A DNA stretch of 64,000 nucleotides from Nitrospinaceae bacterium (GCA_029261395.1 JAJDBJ010000029.1:1-64000); one strand, 5' to 3'. Counted from the first letter of the stretch, positions 8,686 to 17,409 are shown. Notes: a model not told the origin generated them from the sequence alone. Program-made: numbers and translations.

Positions 8686-9732
8686 ATGCGATTCGAAAAC
8701 GTCTACATAGAGTCACTGGGGTATCATCTACCCAAAAATATCGTGACCTCCGAGGATCTTGAGAGAAGGCTTGCGCCCCTCTATGAAAAGTTGAAACTTC
8801 CGTTCGGCCGACTGGAAATGATGAGCGGCATCCGGGAGCGCCGTTTTTTTGAAAAGGGCGTGTTCCCCAGCCAAGTCAGTTCTCTTGCCGGAGAACACGC
8901 CTTGTCCAAAACGGAAGTCGACCGCAAACAGATCGGTTGCCTCGTCTCCGGTTCGGTGTGCCGCGATTTTCTGGAACCTGCCACCGCTTCGGTCATTCAT
9001 CATAATTTAAAATTGCCGAACGATTCTCTTGTATTCGATATTTCCAATGCCTGCCTGGGTGTGCTCAACGGTATGGTCCATGTAGCGAATATGATCGAAA
9101 TGGGACAGATTCAAGCCGGTTTGATCGTGTCGGGTGAAAATGGCGGACCGCTCGTCGATACTACTATAGAGACGTTGTTGGCTGATCCCAATCCCTCCCG
9201 CGCTAAAATCAAATCCGCTTTTGCCTCGATGACCATCGGTTCCGCGGCGGTGGCAGTGTTACTGGTAAACAAGGATCTTTCTACTAAAGGACATCGACTG
9301 ATGGGCGCTGTCGGACGGGCGGAAACTCGATTCAATGATTTATGTCAGGGTAATGAAGATATGGGTATGGGCGCCGGTTCCTCTCCACTCATGGAAACTG
9401 ATTCGGAGACGTTGATGAAGGAGGGCTGTCAACTGGCAAAAGATACCTGGGAGATCACCCAGTCCGAGTTCGGTTGGAAGAATGAGGATGTGGATAAAGT
9501 GTTTTGCCATCAGGTCGGTCATATCCACCGCAAACTTTTGTATGAAACTCTTGGATTGGATTTGAAAAAGGATTTTTCCACTCTGGAGTATCTCGGCAAC
9601 ACCGGGTCGGCCGCATTGCCCGTCACTCTCGCCATCGGTGAAGAACAGGGCGCTCTTGATAAAGGTGATTCGGTCGCCTTGCTGGGTATCGGCAGTGGGC
9701 TCAACTGCCTGATGATGGGACTGGAATGGTGA
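8686..9732 (+). CDS. oleA: OleA-type thiolase, head-to-head acyl-CoA condensing enzyme
   Basis: A 348-residue thiolase-fold protein related to FabH. The catalytic triad is visible: Cys123 in SNACLGVLNG, His275 in FCHQVGHIH and Asn305 in LGNTGSAA. Glu97 in a CRDFLEPATAS context matches the extra glutamate that OleA uses for non-decarboxylative Claisen condensation of two acyl-CoAs to a 2-alkyl-3-ketoacyl product. This residue and the overlap with an oleB gene favour OleA over a FabH fatty-acid initiator. It overlaps oleB by seven bases, so the two are translationally coupled. No good ribosome site precedes the ATG. The assignment is good; the acyl substrates are unknown. Confidence 0.82.
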   Translation: MRFENVYIESLGYHLPKNIVTSEDLERRLAPLYEKLKLPFGRLEMMSGIRERRFFEKGVFPSQVSSLAGEHALSKTEVDRKQIGCLVSGSVCRDFLEPATASVIHHNLKLPNDSLVFDISNACLGVLNGMVHVANMIEMGQIQAGLIVSGENGGPLVDTTIETLLADPNPSRAKIKSAFASMTIGSAAVAVLLVNKDLSTKGHRLMGAVGRAETRFNDLCQGNEDMGMGAGSSPLMETDSETLMKEGCQLAKDTWEITQSEFGWKNEDVDKVFCHQVGHIHRKLLYETLGLDLKKDFSTLEYLGNTGSAALPVTLAIGEEQGALDKGDSVALLGIGSGLNCLMMGLEW

Positions 9733-10616
9733 GCGGTTTTTCATTGGAACCGTTTCGCGAATTGTATCCCTTCGAGTCCCGGTTCATCGAGTTGGACTCC
9801 AACCGCCTACATTACCTCGACGAAGGGCAGGGCGAAACCCTGCTCATGCTCCACGGTAATCCTACCTGGTCGTTTTATTACCGTAACCTGATCAAAGGAC
9901 TGCGAAGTCAATACCGATGCGTGGTTCCGGACCATGTGGGATGCGGACTGTCCGACAAACCGCAGGAATACAACTACACACTTTCGCAACACATCGATAA
10001 CCTCGAAAAATTGGTCGATCACCTGAACCTCGATAATATTACGCTGGTGGTGCACGATTGGGGCGGGTCCATCGGAATGGGCTATGCCGTGCGGCATCCC
10101 GAAAAAATCAAACGTCTCGTTTTTTTCAACACTGCCGCGTTTCTTTCCGACCATATTCCTTTTAGTATCAACCTGTGCCGGAAACCCATCATAGGTCCAC
10201 TGGCCATTTTATGGTTCAACCTGTTTGCCAAATGTGGGGTGGCGTGGGCCAGTAAAGTCTCCGGACGCATGACAAGTCAAGTCCGCGAAGGATATCTCGC
10301 TCCCTATAATTCTCCTGAGAACCGCATCGCCAATTTGAGGTTTGTGCAGGATATTCCCATGACGCCGGATGTCCCGAGTTATCCCGTAGTCGAGTATATT
10401 GAATCACAGTTAGGTCACTTTCGGGACCGCCCGACAATGATTATCTGGGGCATGCAGGATTTCTGTTTCAATGATTACTTTCTGGAGCGGTGGAAAAAGT
10501 ATTTTCCCGAGGCAGAGGTACACGAAGTGGCAGAGGCGGGTCATTACGTAGTGGAAGATACCGACGAACAAATCATTCCCTGGATGGTTCGATTCCTAAG
10601 AAATCATCCGCTTTGA
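9726..10616 (+). CDS. oleB: OleB-type alpha/beta hydrolase (beta-lactone decarboxylase, haloalkane dehalogenase fold)
   Basis: A 296-residue alpha/beta hydrolase. The oxyanion motif HGNPTWSFYYR is followed by the nucleophile elbow with Asp111 in VVHDWGGS and the catalytic His273 in EAGHYVVED, the layout of haloalkane dehalogenases. Adjacent to oleA, this composition identifies OleB, which decarboxylates the cis-beta-lactone made by OleC to give the final long-chain alkene. Here OleB is a free-standing protein, not the OleBC fusion seen in some bacteria. No oleC follows; an unrelated thioredoxin-like gene does. A true haloalkane dehalogenase remains a weaker alternative. Confidence 0.78.
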   Translation: MVSGFSLEPFRELYPFESRFIELDSNRLHYLDEGQGETLLMLHGNPTWSFYYRNLIKGLRSQYRCVVPDHVGCGLSDKPQEYNYTLSQHIDNLEKLVDHLNLDNITLVVHDWGGSIGMGYAVRHPEKIKRLVFFNTAAFLSDHIPFSINLCRKPIIGPLAILWFNLFAKCGVAWASKVSGRMTSQVREGYLAPYNSPENRIANLRFVQDIPMTPDVPSYPVVEYIESQLGHFRDRPTMIIWGMQDFCFNDYFLERWKKYFPEAEVHEVAEAGHYVVEDTDEQIIPWMVRFLRNHPL

Positions 10617-10625
10617 ATGTAAAAA

Positions 10626-10937
10626 ATGAAAATTGAGTTTCTATATTTTAAAGATTGTCCGGGGCATCAATCCGCACTGTCTCTCCTTGAACAAATATTA
10701 TTGGAACGCGATATTACAGTAGCCATCGAGAAAATTGAAGTGACCTCACCGGAGTTGGCTATTCAGCATCGGTTCCTAGGCTCCCCCTCTATTCGAATCA
10801 ATGGAGTAGATATTGAGGGCCGGGAAGAAACTTCTGAGTACGGTCTCAAATGCCGGATCTATCAGGATACGGGTTTGGGGATTCCCTCCGAAACTATTCT
10901 CAGTAAGGCACTTCAAGAGGCAGAGAAAAATCAATAA
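10626..10937 (+). CDS. small thioredoxin-fold-like protein with a single-Cys CP motif
   Basis: A 103-residue cytosolic protein opening with a beta strand, MKIEFLYFKDCPGH. The fold and the FLGSPSIRINGVDIEG segment (cis-Pro region) match small thioredoxin-like proteins found near mercury, arsenic or oxidative-stress genes. The usual CXXC is reduced to Cys11-Pro-Gly-His, and a second Cys occurs far downstream in YGLKCRIYQD, a pattern shared by this subfamily. It lies nine bases after oleB and ends at a strong terminator, so it is the last cistron of the oleAB run. Redox or metal-binding activity is plausible but untested; the link to olefin synthesis is positional only. Confidence 0.65.
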   Translation: MKIEFLYFKDCPGHQSALSLLEQILLERDITVAIEKIEVTSPELAIQHRFLGSPSIRINGVDIEGREETSEYGLKCRIYQDTGLGIPSETILSKALQEAEKNQ

Positions 10938-10938
10938 A

Positions 10939-10973
10939 AAAACGGCGTTCCCGCATGATGGGAACGCCGTTTT
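10939..10973. terminator. strong bidirectional terminator between the oleAB run and ahcY
   Basis: AAAACGGCGTTCCC (10939-10952) pairs perfectly with GGGAACGCCGTTTT (10960-10973) around a seven-base loop. A-rich sequence on the left and T-rich sequence on the right mean it can work in both directions. It stops the oleAB run and, on the - strand, ahcY. Confidence 0.9.
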
Positions 10974-10994
10974 GCATTTTGATGGTTATTATGG

Positions 10995-11030
10995 CTAGTA
11001 GCGGTAATGCTCCGGTTTGTAGGGACGCAT
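10995..11030 (-). pseudogene. relict 3' end of a second ahcY copy
   Basis: Bases 10995-11024 repeat the last nine codons and stop of ahcY (second copy at 11087-11116). On the - strand both copies read PYKPEHYRY followed by TAG. Three bases differ, and all three are silent third positions (CCC/CCG, AAA/AAG, CCG/CCA). Upstream of the shared part the similarity ends, leaving only an eleven-codon frame, [11 protein letters not shown], without a ribosome site. It sits directly against the ahcY-side terminator, where an older ahcY end would be expected. Confidence 0.75.
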
Positions 11031-11086
11031 TTATTGCTTGGAACGTTGGCCGATGACAGTCAAAGTCGGACCAGTTGCCCCTACGG

Positions 11087-12394
11087 CTAGTAGCGGTAAT
11101 GCTCTGGCTTGTACGGTCCTTCAACTGGAAGGTTCAAGTATTTGGCCTGGCTGTCGGTCAACTTCGTCAGCTTGACGCCCAGTTTTCCGAGGTGCAGTCG
11201 CGCCACTTCCTCGTCCAGTTTCTTGGGCAATACATAAACGCCCAATTCATACTTCTTGGTGTACAGTTCGATCTGCGCCAGCACCTGATTGGTGAAGGAA
11301 TTGGACATGACGAACGAAGGATGCCCGGTGGCACAACCGAGGTTCACCAAACGGCCTTCTGCCAGAAGTATGATGCAATGTCCATCGGGAAAGGTGTATT
11401 TGTCCACCTGTGGTTTGATTTCCTCTTTTTTGATGCCGGGGAAATTGTTCAGCTTCTCCACCTGGATTTCGCAGTCGAAGTGGCCGATGTTGCAGACGAT
11501 GGCGGTGTCCTTCATTTTTTCCATATGGTCGATGCGGATGATGTCCGCACAGCCGGTGGTGGTGACGTAAATGTCGCCTTCGACAATGGCGTCTTCCATG
11601 GTGGTGACTTCGAAGCCTTCCATCGCCGCCTGCAGGGCGCAGATGGGGTCGATTTCCGTGACCAGCACGCGTCCGCCGTAGGATCGCATGGAGTGCGCGC
11701 AACCTTTGCCGACATCGCCGTAACCGGCGACCACGATCACCTTGCCGGCGAGCATCACGTCGGTGGCGCGTTTGATGCCATCTGCCAGCGATTCGCGGCA
11801 ACCGTATAGATTGTCAAATTTTGATTTGGTAACGGAGTCGTTAACGTTCATCGCGGGAATTTTCAACTCGCCATCTTCAATCATTTTGTAGAGTTTGTGT
11901 ACGCCGGTTGTGGTTTCCTCGGTGACCCCCTTGATCTCTGCCAACAACTCAGGATGTTTTTCGTGCACGTAGCCGGTGAGATCACCGCCGTCGTCGAGAA
12001 TCATGTTGGGGCCTTGACCGTTTTCGAAAGGAAGTGTCTGTGCGGTACACCACCAGTATTCCTCTTCGGTTTCGCCTTTCCACGCGAACACGGGGATTCC
12101 CGCTTTGGCCATAGCCGCCGCCGCGTGATCCTGCGTCGAGAAAATATTGCAGGAAGCCCATCGCACTTCGGCGCCGAGTTCAATGAGGGTTTCCATCAAC
12201 ACCGCCGTTTGGATGGTCATGTGGAGGGAGCCGGCGATGCGTGCGCCTTTCAGCGGTTTGCTTTTGCCATATTTTTCACGCAGAGCCATCAGGCCGGGCA
12301 TTTCCTTTTCCGCGATGATGATTTCCTGGCGGCCCCAATCGGCCAGCGATAGATCCTTAACTTTGTATTTTTCTGCGACAACCGTTGAGGTCAT
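11087..12394 (-). CDS. ahcY: S-adenosylhomocysteine hydrolase
   Basis: NAD-dependent hydrolysis of S-adenosylhomocysteine to adenosine and homocysteine, recycling the methyl-cycle product inhibitor; cytosolic homotetramer. At 435 residues it matches the bacterial form. The NAD site [14 protein letters not shown], the substrate segment [10 protein letters not shown] and the conserved C-terminal tail PYKPEHYRY, whose Lys and Tyr reach the neighbour's NAD site, are all present. The start has an AAGGAG site. The gene is alone on its strand, 231 bases downstream of the sigma54 activator gene. I searched the leader by eye for a SAH riboswitch and did not recognise one. The methyl-cycle partner metF is 33 kb away. 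Confidence 0.97.
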   Translation of the reverse strand: MTSTVVAEKYKVKDLSLADWGRQEIIIAEKEMPGLMALREKYGKSKPLKGARIAGSLHMTIQTAVLMETLIELGAEVRWASCNIFSTQDHAAAAMAKAGIPVFAWKGETEEEYWWCTAQTLPFENGQGPNMILDDGGDLTGYVHEKHPELLAEIKGVTEETTTGVHKLYKMIEDGELKIPAMNVNDSVTKSKFDNLYGCRESLADGIKRATDVMLAGKVIVVAGYGDVGKGCAHSMRSYGGRVLVTEIDPICALQAAMEGFEVTTMEDAIVEGDIYVTTTGCADIIRIDHMEKMKDTAIVCNIGHFDCEIQVEKLNNFPGIKKEEIKPQVDKYTFPDGHCIILLAEGRLVNLGCATGHPSFVMSNSFTNQVLAQIELYTKKYELGVYVLPKKLDEEVARLHLGKLGVKLTKLTDSQAKYLNLPVEGPYKPEHYRY

Positions 12395-12625
12395 TTAATT
12401 CTCCTTATCCATTCTTAAAATTGTATATTAGTCGTTCTTAACAAGGTGTTGGGTGATTCCAGCAGGTTACCGGTCGCGTCTTCTGTGCGGGCAAGCCTTG
12501 ATAATTCAAGTATGTATGTTTTTTCGGGGCCACGGGGAAGTCTGGATGACTCGGCTCACGTAGAACCTATTGTAGCAGTGAGTGTGTGTTTCGTCCACTT
12601 GAAAACCGGAGTATGGAGATATCAG

Positions 12626-15448
12626 TCAGTTATGGGTGATCTTGACGGTCTTATAAAGGAAGTTTTTGAAACTGAGAAATTTTTTGTTTTCCTCCGAGTC
12701 GGTTCGGAACTGATCACTGCATACGCCGAGTTTGACCGCAAGGCCGGGCAGGTTGGTTTGGTAGCGCCTTTTTGCCGTTTCAATCAAAGAGGACACGGCA
12801 TCCCGTGTCAGGTGCTTGCCCCGGAAAGGATGATAAACAGACGTCCAAAAGTCACCCCTGCCTTGCTCCATCGTTTCCAGTAAGTCGTCCGCCCAGTTAC
12901 TACTTTCCGTAGTTGAAGGAAACTCCCGCCATTCCTCACCGCTGGCATTCACCAGATCCTCCCGGGTGATCAATGAATTTTTACAAAACAAGAGAGCTCT
13001 CAATAATAAATTTTTGAGCTCGCGAACATTGCCCCGGTACGTTCGATTGCTGAGAAACTCAATAGCGGCTTGATCAAAATGAGGCGGTGGGCTGTTGGGA
13101 TCTTTTTTGTAGGCCTGATGCAATCGGCCCAGGAAATGGATGGCCAGGTCCTCGATGTCTTCTTTCCGGTCATTGAGTGAAGGGATTTGAAAGCCGATCG
13201 CATTGAGTCGGTGATACAAGTCCTCACGAAACCGACCCGCTTCAATTTCCTCCAGTAGATTTTTGTTGGTGGCGGCGATCAGGAAGATTCGCGAATAACG
13301 GGATTCATTTTCTCCCAGTCGCATGAAGGCACCCGTATCGAGAAAACGCAGGAGTTGGACCTGAGTTTTGGGATCGGCATCGCCAATCTCATCGAGGAAG
13401 ACGATGCCGCCGTTGGCCTCCTCTAAAATACCCTTCCGGTTCGAGTCGGCCCCGGTGAACGATCCCTTTTTGTGGCCGAACAGTTCGCTATAGGTCAAGT
13501 CTCCGCTGTAAGCGGCGATATTGGTCTTCCGCAAGTGAAGTTCGTAATTATTTCCCCGGTTGGCCCGGAAAATTTCGTGCAGGCGTGAATAAATATTATT
13601 GAAGAAAAACTCCTTGCCGCTTCCGGTTTGGCCGGTAATCAACAGTGAAGGGATACCCATGATCGCCTCAAGCTGTTTGCCCCGGTCCCAGTGGAGCATG
13701 CGATGGCTGATCGAATCCACCACCGTATTAATCTGCTTGACCAGGTTGTGAATCTTGCGGCTTTTACCGATGACGTTACCGAGATAATACGAGGACACTT
13801 TGGGGTCGCGGTATTCAATCTCTTCGCGCATGACGGACATTTCGGCACGCACGTTTTCGATTTGTTTCAGGTGATACACTTTTTGTCCGATCAAGCTGGC
13901 GACGATCTGAAGGATCTTCTTGTGCTCTTCCTTGAAATGATTCTGTTTGAAACCATCCTGGTTGATCACTCCCAAGACATTATTTTCATAAATGATGGGC
14001 ACAGCCAGTTCGGAGCGAATAGCTGATGACAGGTTTTTGTAGAACCCCTGGGTCAGGGTGGTATTGGTCACGTCGGAGAATAGGATGGGTCGTGCTGTAT
14101 GAGCGCAATTTCCGTTGACCGACTTCATCTCATCCGGTAGATCATTACCTCCCACCAGCAGGGGAGGGATCTCGCTTTTTTTCCAGGCGCGCGATTTGGC
14201 TCCAATGAGATTGCCTTGATCGTCCTCGACCACCAGCCAGGGTTTGCCGTCGATCATTTTTAATAGAGAGATGGTGCCGCAATCCGCTCCGAGCAATTCC
14301 GAAGTTTTACCCAGAATATTTTGCAGAAATGATTGCAGGGAACTGTTTTGATCGGACAGTAGTTCTTCAATTTCGCTCAGTACCTGAATTTCAATATGAG
14401 CGTGGCTTTCTTCCAAAATCAGGTTTTCCACCATGGATGCGTGCTGTTGTAGCAGGGCTTTTTCGAAGGTGGTGAACTCGTAGGGCTCGCTGGTGTAGTA
14501 ACTGACGGCGCAGATGAACTTTCCCGTTTTCGAATCGAATTTTGGAACCTGGTAGAGAGACACCAGATTGATCTGGCTGGCGATGTCTTTTCTTGGGAAT
14601 TGTTCATCCATTACGTTTTCATGGAAGACCGATTCCTGTTTAAGATCTTTCATCACCAGGCCAGTATCGGGAGCAAATTGTATAATCCGGTTGATCAGAT
14701 TTTGACCATCCAGCACACGGATTTGCTCTTTGTTGTTATAGATGCTCGCGTGTTCAAATTTTTGCGAATAAACCGCGAGAATTTCAAGCAGGTCCGAAGG
14801 GCTACCACTTTTTTGAAGAGGCTGGGCCTGAGATACGGGAACCAGGACTGAAGCCAAAGTGAGATTTTCGATCAGATTCACTGCCGACCGCATCATCAGC
14901 CAGGCGCCGTCTTTTTTACGCGCATCATCCAAATGACGGGAAAATGAAATGTTCTGATGGTAACGTTTGGCCTTTTCTATGATGGGGCTGTTGTCTCCGA
15001 GGAAGCGGGTGATCTCTTCAATTTCCTCCTCAGTCAAAAACTCACCCTCTTCATTCCAATCCAGACTCAGCGTGCCGATGGGTCGCATCTGGTAGGTGAT
15101 AGGAAAAACAGCGGTGCTCTTGGTATTGGAAAGTGCCGGATTACGAAAGCTGGAAAAGCCGCCAGGAACATTCCAGGAAACCACAACTGAATTCTCATAG
15201 AATGCCTTCGAAGTAATGGATTCTTTGGGTGAAATGTATTTAGTGATGCGATGCTGGTCGGGCCGGTTTTGGCCGGTCACATAGTTGCAGATCAGCATGC
15301 CTTCATACAGATCCTCCAGATATATGCGGACCGAATCACATTGATAGGTGCTCTTTAAATCGGTGGCCAGCAAATGCAGAATTTCCGAAAGATTTTCCTT
15401 TTCGAATCTGGATAAGGTATGGCCTAGTTTTTGGAAATCAGTCGTCAT
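12626..15448 (-). CDS. GAF-domain sigma54-dependent transcriptional activator (bacterial enhancer-binding protein)
   Basis: A 940-residue protein. An N-terminal GAF-like sensor covers about 15-150 and a second GAF domain about 365-520. The AAA+ sigma54-interaction domain follows, with Walker A GQTGSGKE near 604, the loop GSFTGA near 660, Walker [12 protein letters not shown] near 680 and arginine-finger sequence after [10 protein letters not shown]. The C-terminus resembles the Fis-type DNA-binding end of this group. There is no receiver domain, so control is by ligand or partner binding, not phosphorylation. The loop has Ser where most family members have Ala (GAFTGA). It is divergent from flgB, which has a sigma54 promoter, so it is the obvious candidate activator. 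No clear ribosome site precedes the ATG. Confidence 0.88.
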   Translation of the reverse strand: MTTDFQKLGHTLSRFEKENLSEILHLLATDLKSTYQCDSVRIYLEDLYEGMLICNYVTGQNRPDQHRITKYISPKESITSKAFYENSVVVSWNVPGGFSSFRNPALSNTKSTAVFPITYQMRPIGTLSLDWNEEGEFLTEEEIEEITRFLGDNSPIIEKAKRYHQNISFSRHLDDARKKDGAWLMMRSAVNLIENLTLASVLVPVSQAQPLQKSGSPSDLLEILAVYSQKFEHASIYNNKEQIRVLDGQNLINRIIQFAPDTGLVMKDLKQESVFHENVMDEQFPRKDIASQINLVSLYQVPKFDSKTGKFICAVSYYTSEPYEFTTFEKALLQQHASMVENLILEESHAHIEIQVLSEIEELLSDQNSSLQSFLQNILGKTSELLGADCGTISLLKMIDGKPWLVVEDDQGNLIGAKSRAWKKSEIPPLLVGGNDLPDEMKSVNGNCAHTARPILFSDVTNTTLTQGFYKNLSSAIRSELAVPIIYENNVLGVINQDGFKQNHFKEEHKKILQIVASLIGQKVYHLKQIENVRAEMSVMREEIEYRDPKVSSYYLGNVIGKSRKIHNLVKQINTVVDSISHRMLHWDRGKQLEAIMGIPSLLITGQTGSGKEFFFNNIYSRLHEIFRANRGNNYELHLRKTNIAAYSGDLTYSELFGHKKGSFTGADSNRKGILEEANGGIVFLDEIGDADPKTQVQLLRFLDTGAFMRLGENESRYSRIFLIAATNKNLLEEIEAGRFREDLYHRLNAIGFQIPSLNDRKEDIEDLAIHFLGRLHQAYKKDPNSPPPHFDQAAIEFLSNRTYRGNVRELKNLLLRALLFCKNSLITREDLVNASGEEWREFPSTTESSNWADDLLETMEQGRGDFWTSVYHPFRGKHLTRDAVSSLIETAKRRYQTNLPGLAVKLGVCSDQFRTDSEENKKFLSFKNFLYKTVKITHN

Positions 15449-15690
15449 AAGAATGGATTGAGTGAGTAATAAATCTACACAATTTTACCTTTTTGGAGCA
15501 GTAATGGCAACAGGTTAAAGCTTTGAATTTAATGCCTGCGTCAAAAAAGTGCTGAGCAAATCGGTAATTTTTTCCCTATCGTCAATATTATAGTCAATTG
15601 AGTTGATAAATCATTGTGGGCGCAGTAGATTAAGTCTAATAAAAACAATAGGTTATTATGTTTTGATTTAGAGTCAGTAGCGGAGCAGTC

Positions 15691-15707
15691 TTGGCATAAG
15701 ATTTGCT
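15691..15707 (+). promoter_or_regulatory. sigma54 (-24/-12) promoter of flgB-fliE
   Basis: TTGGCAT-AAGAT-TTGCT matches the -24/-12 consensus TGGCAC-N5-TTGCW with exact GG-GC spacing. Transcription would begin near 15717, just before the AAGGAG ribosome site at 15718-15723. This excludes the upstream in-frame ATG at 15713 as the flgB start. Confidence 0.8.
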
Positions 15708-15730
15708 CTTAAATGTTTAAGGAGTTTATT

Positions 15731-16156
15731 ATGCTGATCGACCGTTTATTATTTGCCGACAAAACACCGCTAGTATTAAAGAAGGCGCTGGATGTCCAGT
15801 CAGAGCGCCAGTTGCTGATTTCCAGTAATATCAGCAATATTGATACTCCGGGTTATAAGGCCACGGATATTGATTTTAAGGGGGCCTTGAGAGACGCTTT
15901 AGGTGCGGGTGATAGCTTGGCAATGCGTACCACTCATAGCAGTCATATCGGTCCCAATAAGGCTGATATCAAAGGATTGCAGGCTGATATCTTTACGGAG
16001 TCGGATGTTGCCAAATCCAACGGCAACAACGTTAATATTGACAAGGAAATGATGAAGCTGTCGGAGAATCAAATTTCTTACAATGCCACCATACAAATGA
16101 TGGCCAAGCGGGGTTCGACCATAAGGGCTGCGATCACTGAAAATCCTCAGGGATAG
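15731..16156 (+). CDS. flgB: flagellar basal-body rod protein FlgB
   Basis: Proximal rod subunit of the flagellar basal body, exported by the flagellar type III system. The start at 15731 follows AAGGAG by seven bases and gives a 141-residue product. The N-terminal rod signature is present in SSNISNIDTPGYKATDIDF, as is the C-terminal NNVNIDKEMMKLSENQ. It is transcribed from a clear sigma54 promoter and divergent from a sigma54 activator gene. The usual next gene, flgC, is absent: only 78 bases separate flgB from fliE. Confidence 0.92.
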   Translation: MLIDRLLFADKTPLVLKKALDVQSERQLLISSNISNIDTPGYKATDIDFKGALRDALGAGDSLAMRTTHSSHIGPNKADIKGLQADIFTESDVAKSNGNNVNIDKEMMKLSENQISYNATIQMMAKRGSTIRAAITENPQG

Positions 16157-16234
16157 GGTTTTAGGCAGATTCGAGGTTGTTGACAATGTGCCGTAATCGC
16201 AGTAACTTAAGGGTGCTAACTTGAGATAGGAATT

Positions 16235-16555
16235 ATGGAAGATATCACTGTTAAAACACAGTTAAAGACCGCCCTTAATCCGGGCCTGTCTCCTGCTGAT
16301 AGCAAGATCGGCCTCAATCAAGCCGGGGAAGCCGGGCCGTCCTTTGCGGATACTCTGGCCAAATCCATTGAGGAGGTCAATCATCTGCAGAAAGAGGCGG
16401 ACCAGGCCATTGAGAAGCTGGCTTCCGGCGAGTCGCAGAATGTTCACGGTGCCATGCTGGCAGTGAACAAAGCGGATACCGCTTTCCGGATGACCATGCA
16501 GGTGCGCAATAAAATTGTAGAAGCCTATCAGGAAGTGATGCGGATGCAGGTTTAA
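16235..16555 (+). CDS. fliE: flagellar hook-basal body complex protein FliE
   Basis: A 106-residue adaptor that joins the MS ring to the proximal rod. The conserved C-terminal half is clear: VNKADTAFRMTMQVRNKIVE followed by AYQEVMRMQV, and FADTLAKSIEEVN lies in the middle. The start is preceded by TAGGA. It is the second and last gene of the sigma54-driven pair, closed by a strong terminator, so fliF and later basal-body genes are not co-transcribed here. Confidence 0.92.
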   Translation: MEDITVKTQLKTALNPGLSPADSKIGLNQAGEAGPSFADTLAKSIEEVNHLQKEADQAIEKLASGESQNVHGAMLAVNKADTAFRMTMQVRNKIVEAYQEVMRMQV

Positions 16556-16584
16556 TCACCTCCCATTTTCAAAAGTGATTTCTT

Positions 16585-16615
16585 TCCCTCGGAGTTTTTC
16601 CGGGGGATTTTTTTT
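16585..16615 (+). terminator. terminator after fliE
   Basis: TCCCTCGG (16585-16592) pairs with CCGGGGGA (16600-16607), with one G-T pair and a seven-base loop, and is followed directly by eight T. It ends the flgB-fliE transcript 30 bases after the stop. Confidence 0.85.
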
Positions 16616-16992
16616 GCCCCTGCTCGGCGCAGGGCCAATTTCGCCGGGGCATCAGGGCGCGATCAACGGATTGCTTTCGCCAAACTAGATTTTAAAGTTA
16701 CCTGCGGAGGTACTCCGCTCGGCGCTCCCTACCGGGGGAGGGAACTGGCTGACGATTAACGGCGGGCGATGAGTCTTGGACGCATTTTAATTAAGGTCCG
16801 AGTCAGGGGTGGCGAGGATAAATTTTGATAGCACGACAACGCTTTGGCTAAATTTCTTCCCCCTGTTAAGGGGGCGGAGGTACTCTAGCCGGTTGACAAG
16901 GGTGATCAATTGGGGGATATTTATCCTTGGAATACTCAGTGTGAAAGTCAAAAATTGATTTGGCCTAATAGCTATTGGGTCATGGAGGATTT
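16616..16992. repeat. gene-free patch with short direct repeats and palindromes
   Basis: No coding frame is supportable over about 375 bases. GCGGAGGTACTC occurs twice (16704-16715 and 16874-16885). Each copy lies next to a G/C-rich palindrome: TCCCT with AGGGA just after the first, and CCCCCT-GTTA-AGGGGG (16859-16874) running into the second. This resembles an interspersed repeat element or its remains, more than a decayed gene. The right end carries a promoter for the SmbP-like gene. Confidence 0.5.
16893..16921 (+). promoter_or_regulatory. sigma70-type promoter of the SmbP-like gene
   Basis: A perfect TTGACA (16893-16898) is spaced 17 bases from GATATT (16916-16921, 4 of 6). Transcription would start near 16928, about 65 bases before the ATG. 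The -35 box lies only seven bases after the second repeat copy, so the repeat could influence expression. Confidence 0.55.
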
Positions 16993-17409
16993 ATGAAACG
17001 CGTTACCAGTTCCATTTTTTTAATAGGATTAATCACCCTGCTGGGCTCCAGTCCTGTGTGGGCGCAGTCGGGTGGCCATGCCAGTGTGGGTCTCGGGCAC
17101 GGCGAGGAAGGCTATCTACACCTTCAGGAAATGATCAAACATTTTGAATTCAGTTTGAAGATGGACGATGCTTCTCCCGATCTGAAAATGCACGGAGCTG
17201 AATCATTGAAACATGCACGGGAAGCTCTCAAGCATTATAATGAAGCGCTGACTCATGCTTCGGAATCTCTCGGGCGTCCTGCTGGAAATCCCATGATGGG
17301 TGGCGGTTCAGGCGGTGAGCACAGTCATGACGAAGGTTCAGGTCATAATGAAAGCCCACCACAGGGGGGTAATCGTGGACAGGGAATGCCCGAAGGTTCC
17401 CGGCATTAA
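16993..17409 (+). CDS. exported His-rich small metal-binding protein (SmbP-like)
   Basis: The start at 16993 follows GGAGG by four bases; an earlier TTG lies ahead of that site. The N-terminus MKRVTSSIFLIGLITLL plus GSSPVWAQS is a signal peptide with an Ala-X-Ala type cut near residue 24. The mature helix carries a repeating pattern, HAREALKHYNEALTHA, close to the HxxExxxH repeats of SmbP, a periplasmic copper/divalent-metal binder described in Nitrosomonas. The C-terminus is Gly/His-rich (GGEHSHDEGSGHNE), another likely metal-binding tail. About 138 residues before processing. Metal binding is inferred from composition; a role in metal sequestration or delivery in the periplasm is reasonable. 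Confidence 0.65.
   Translation: MKRVTSSIFLIGLITLLGSSPVWAQSGGHASVGLGHGEEGYLHLQEMIKHFEFSLKMDDASPDLKMHGAESLKHAREALKHYNEALTHASESLGRPAGNPMMGGGSGGEHSHDEGSGHNESPPQGGNRGQGMPEGSRH

Noticed and set aside
11075-11809. 244-codon + strand frame opposite ahcY
   Set aside because: AhcY is unmistakable on the - strand; the + frame is a codon-bias shadow.
12395-12625. Possible SAH or SAM riboswitch upstream of ahcY
   Set aside because: I could not find the conserved core of any SAH/SAM class in the - strand leader; absence is by eye only.
15713-15730. Upstream ATG start for flgB
   Set aside because: It lies before the sigma54 start point and before the AAGGAG site that serves the ATG at 15731.
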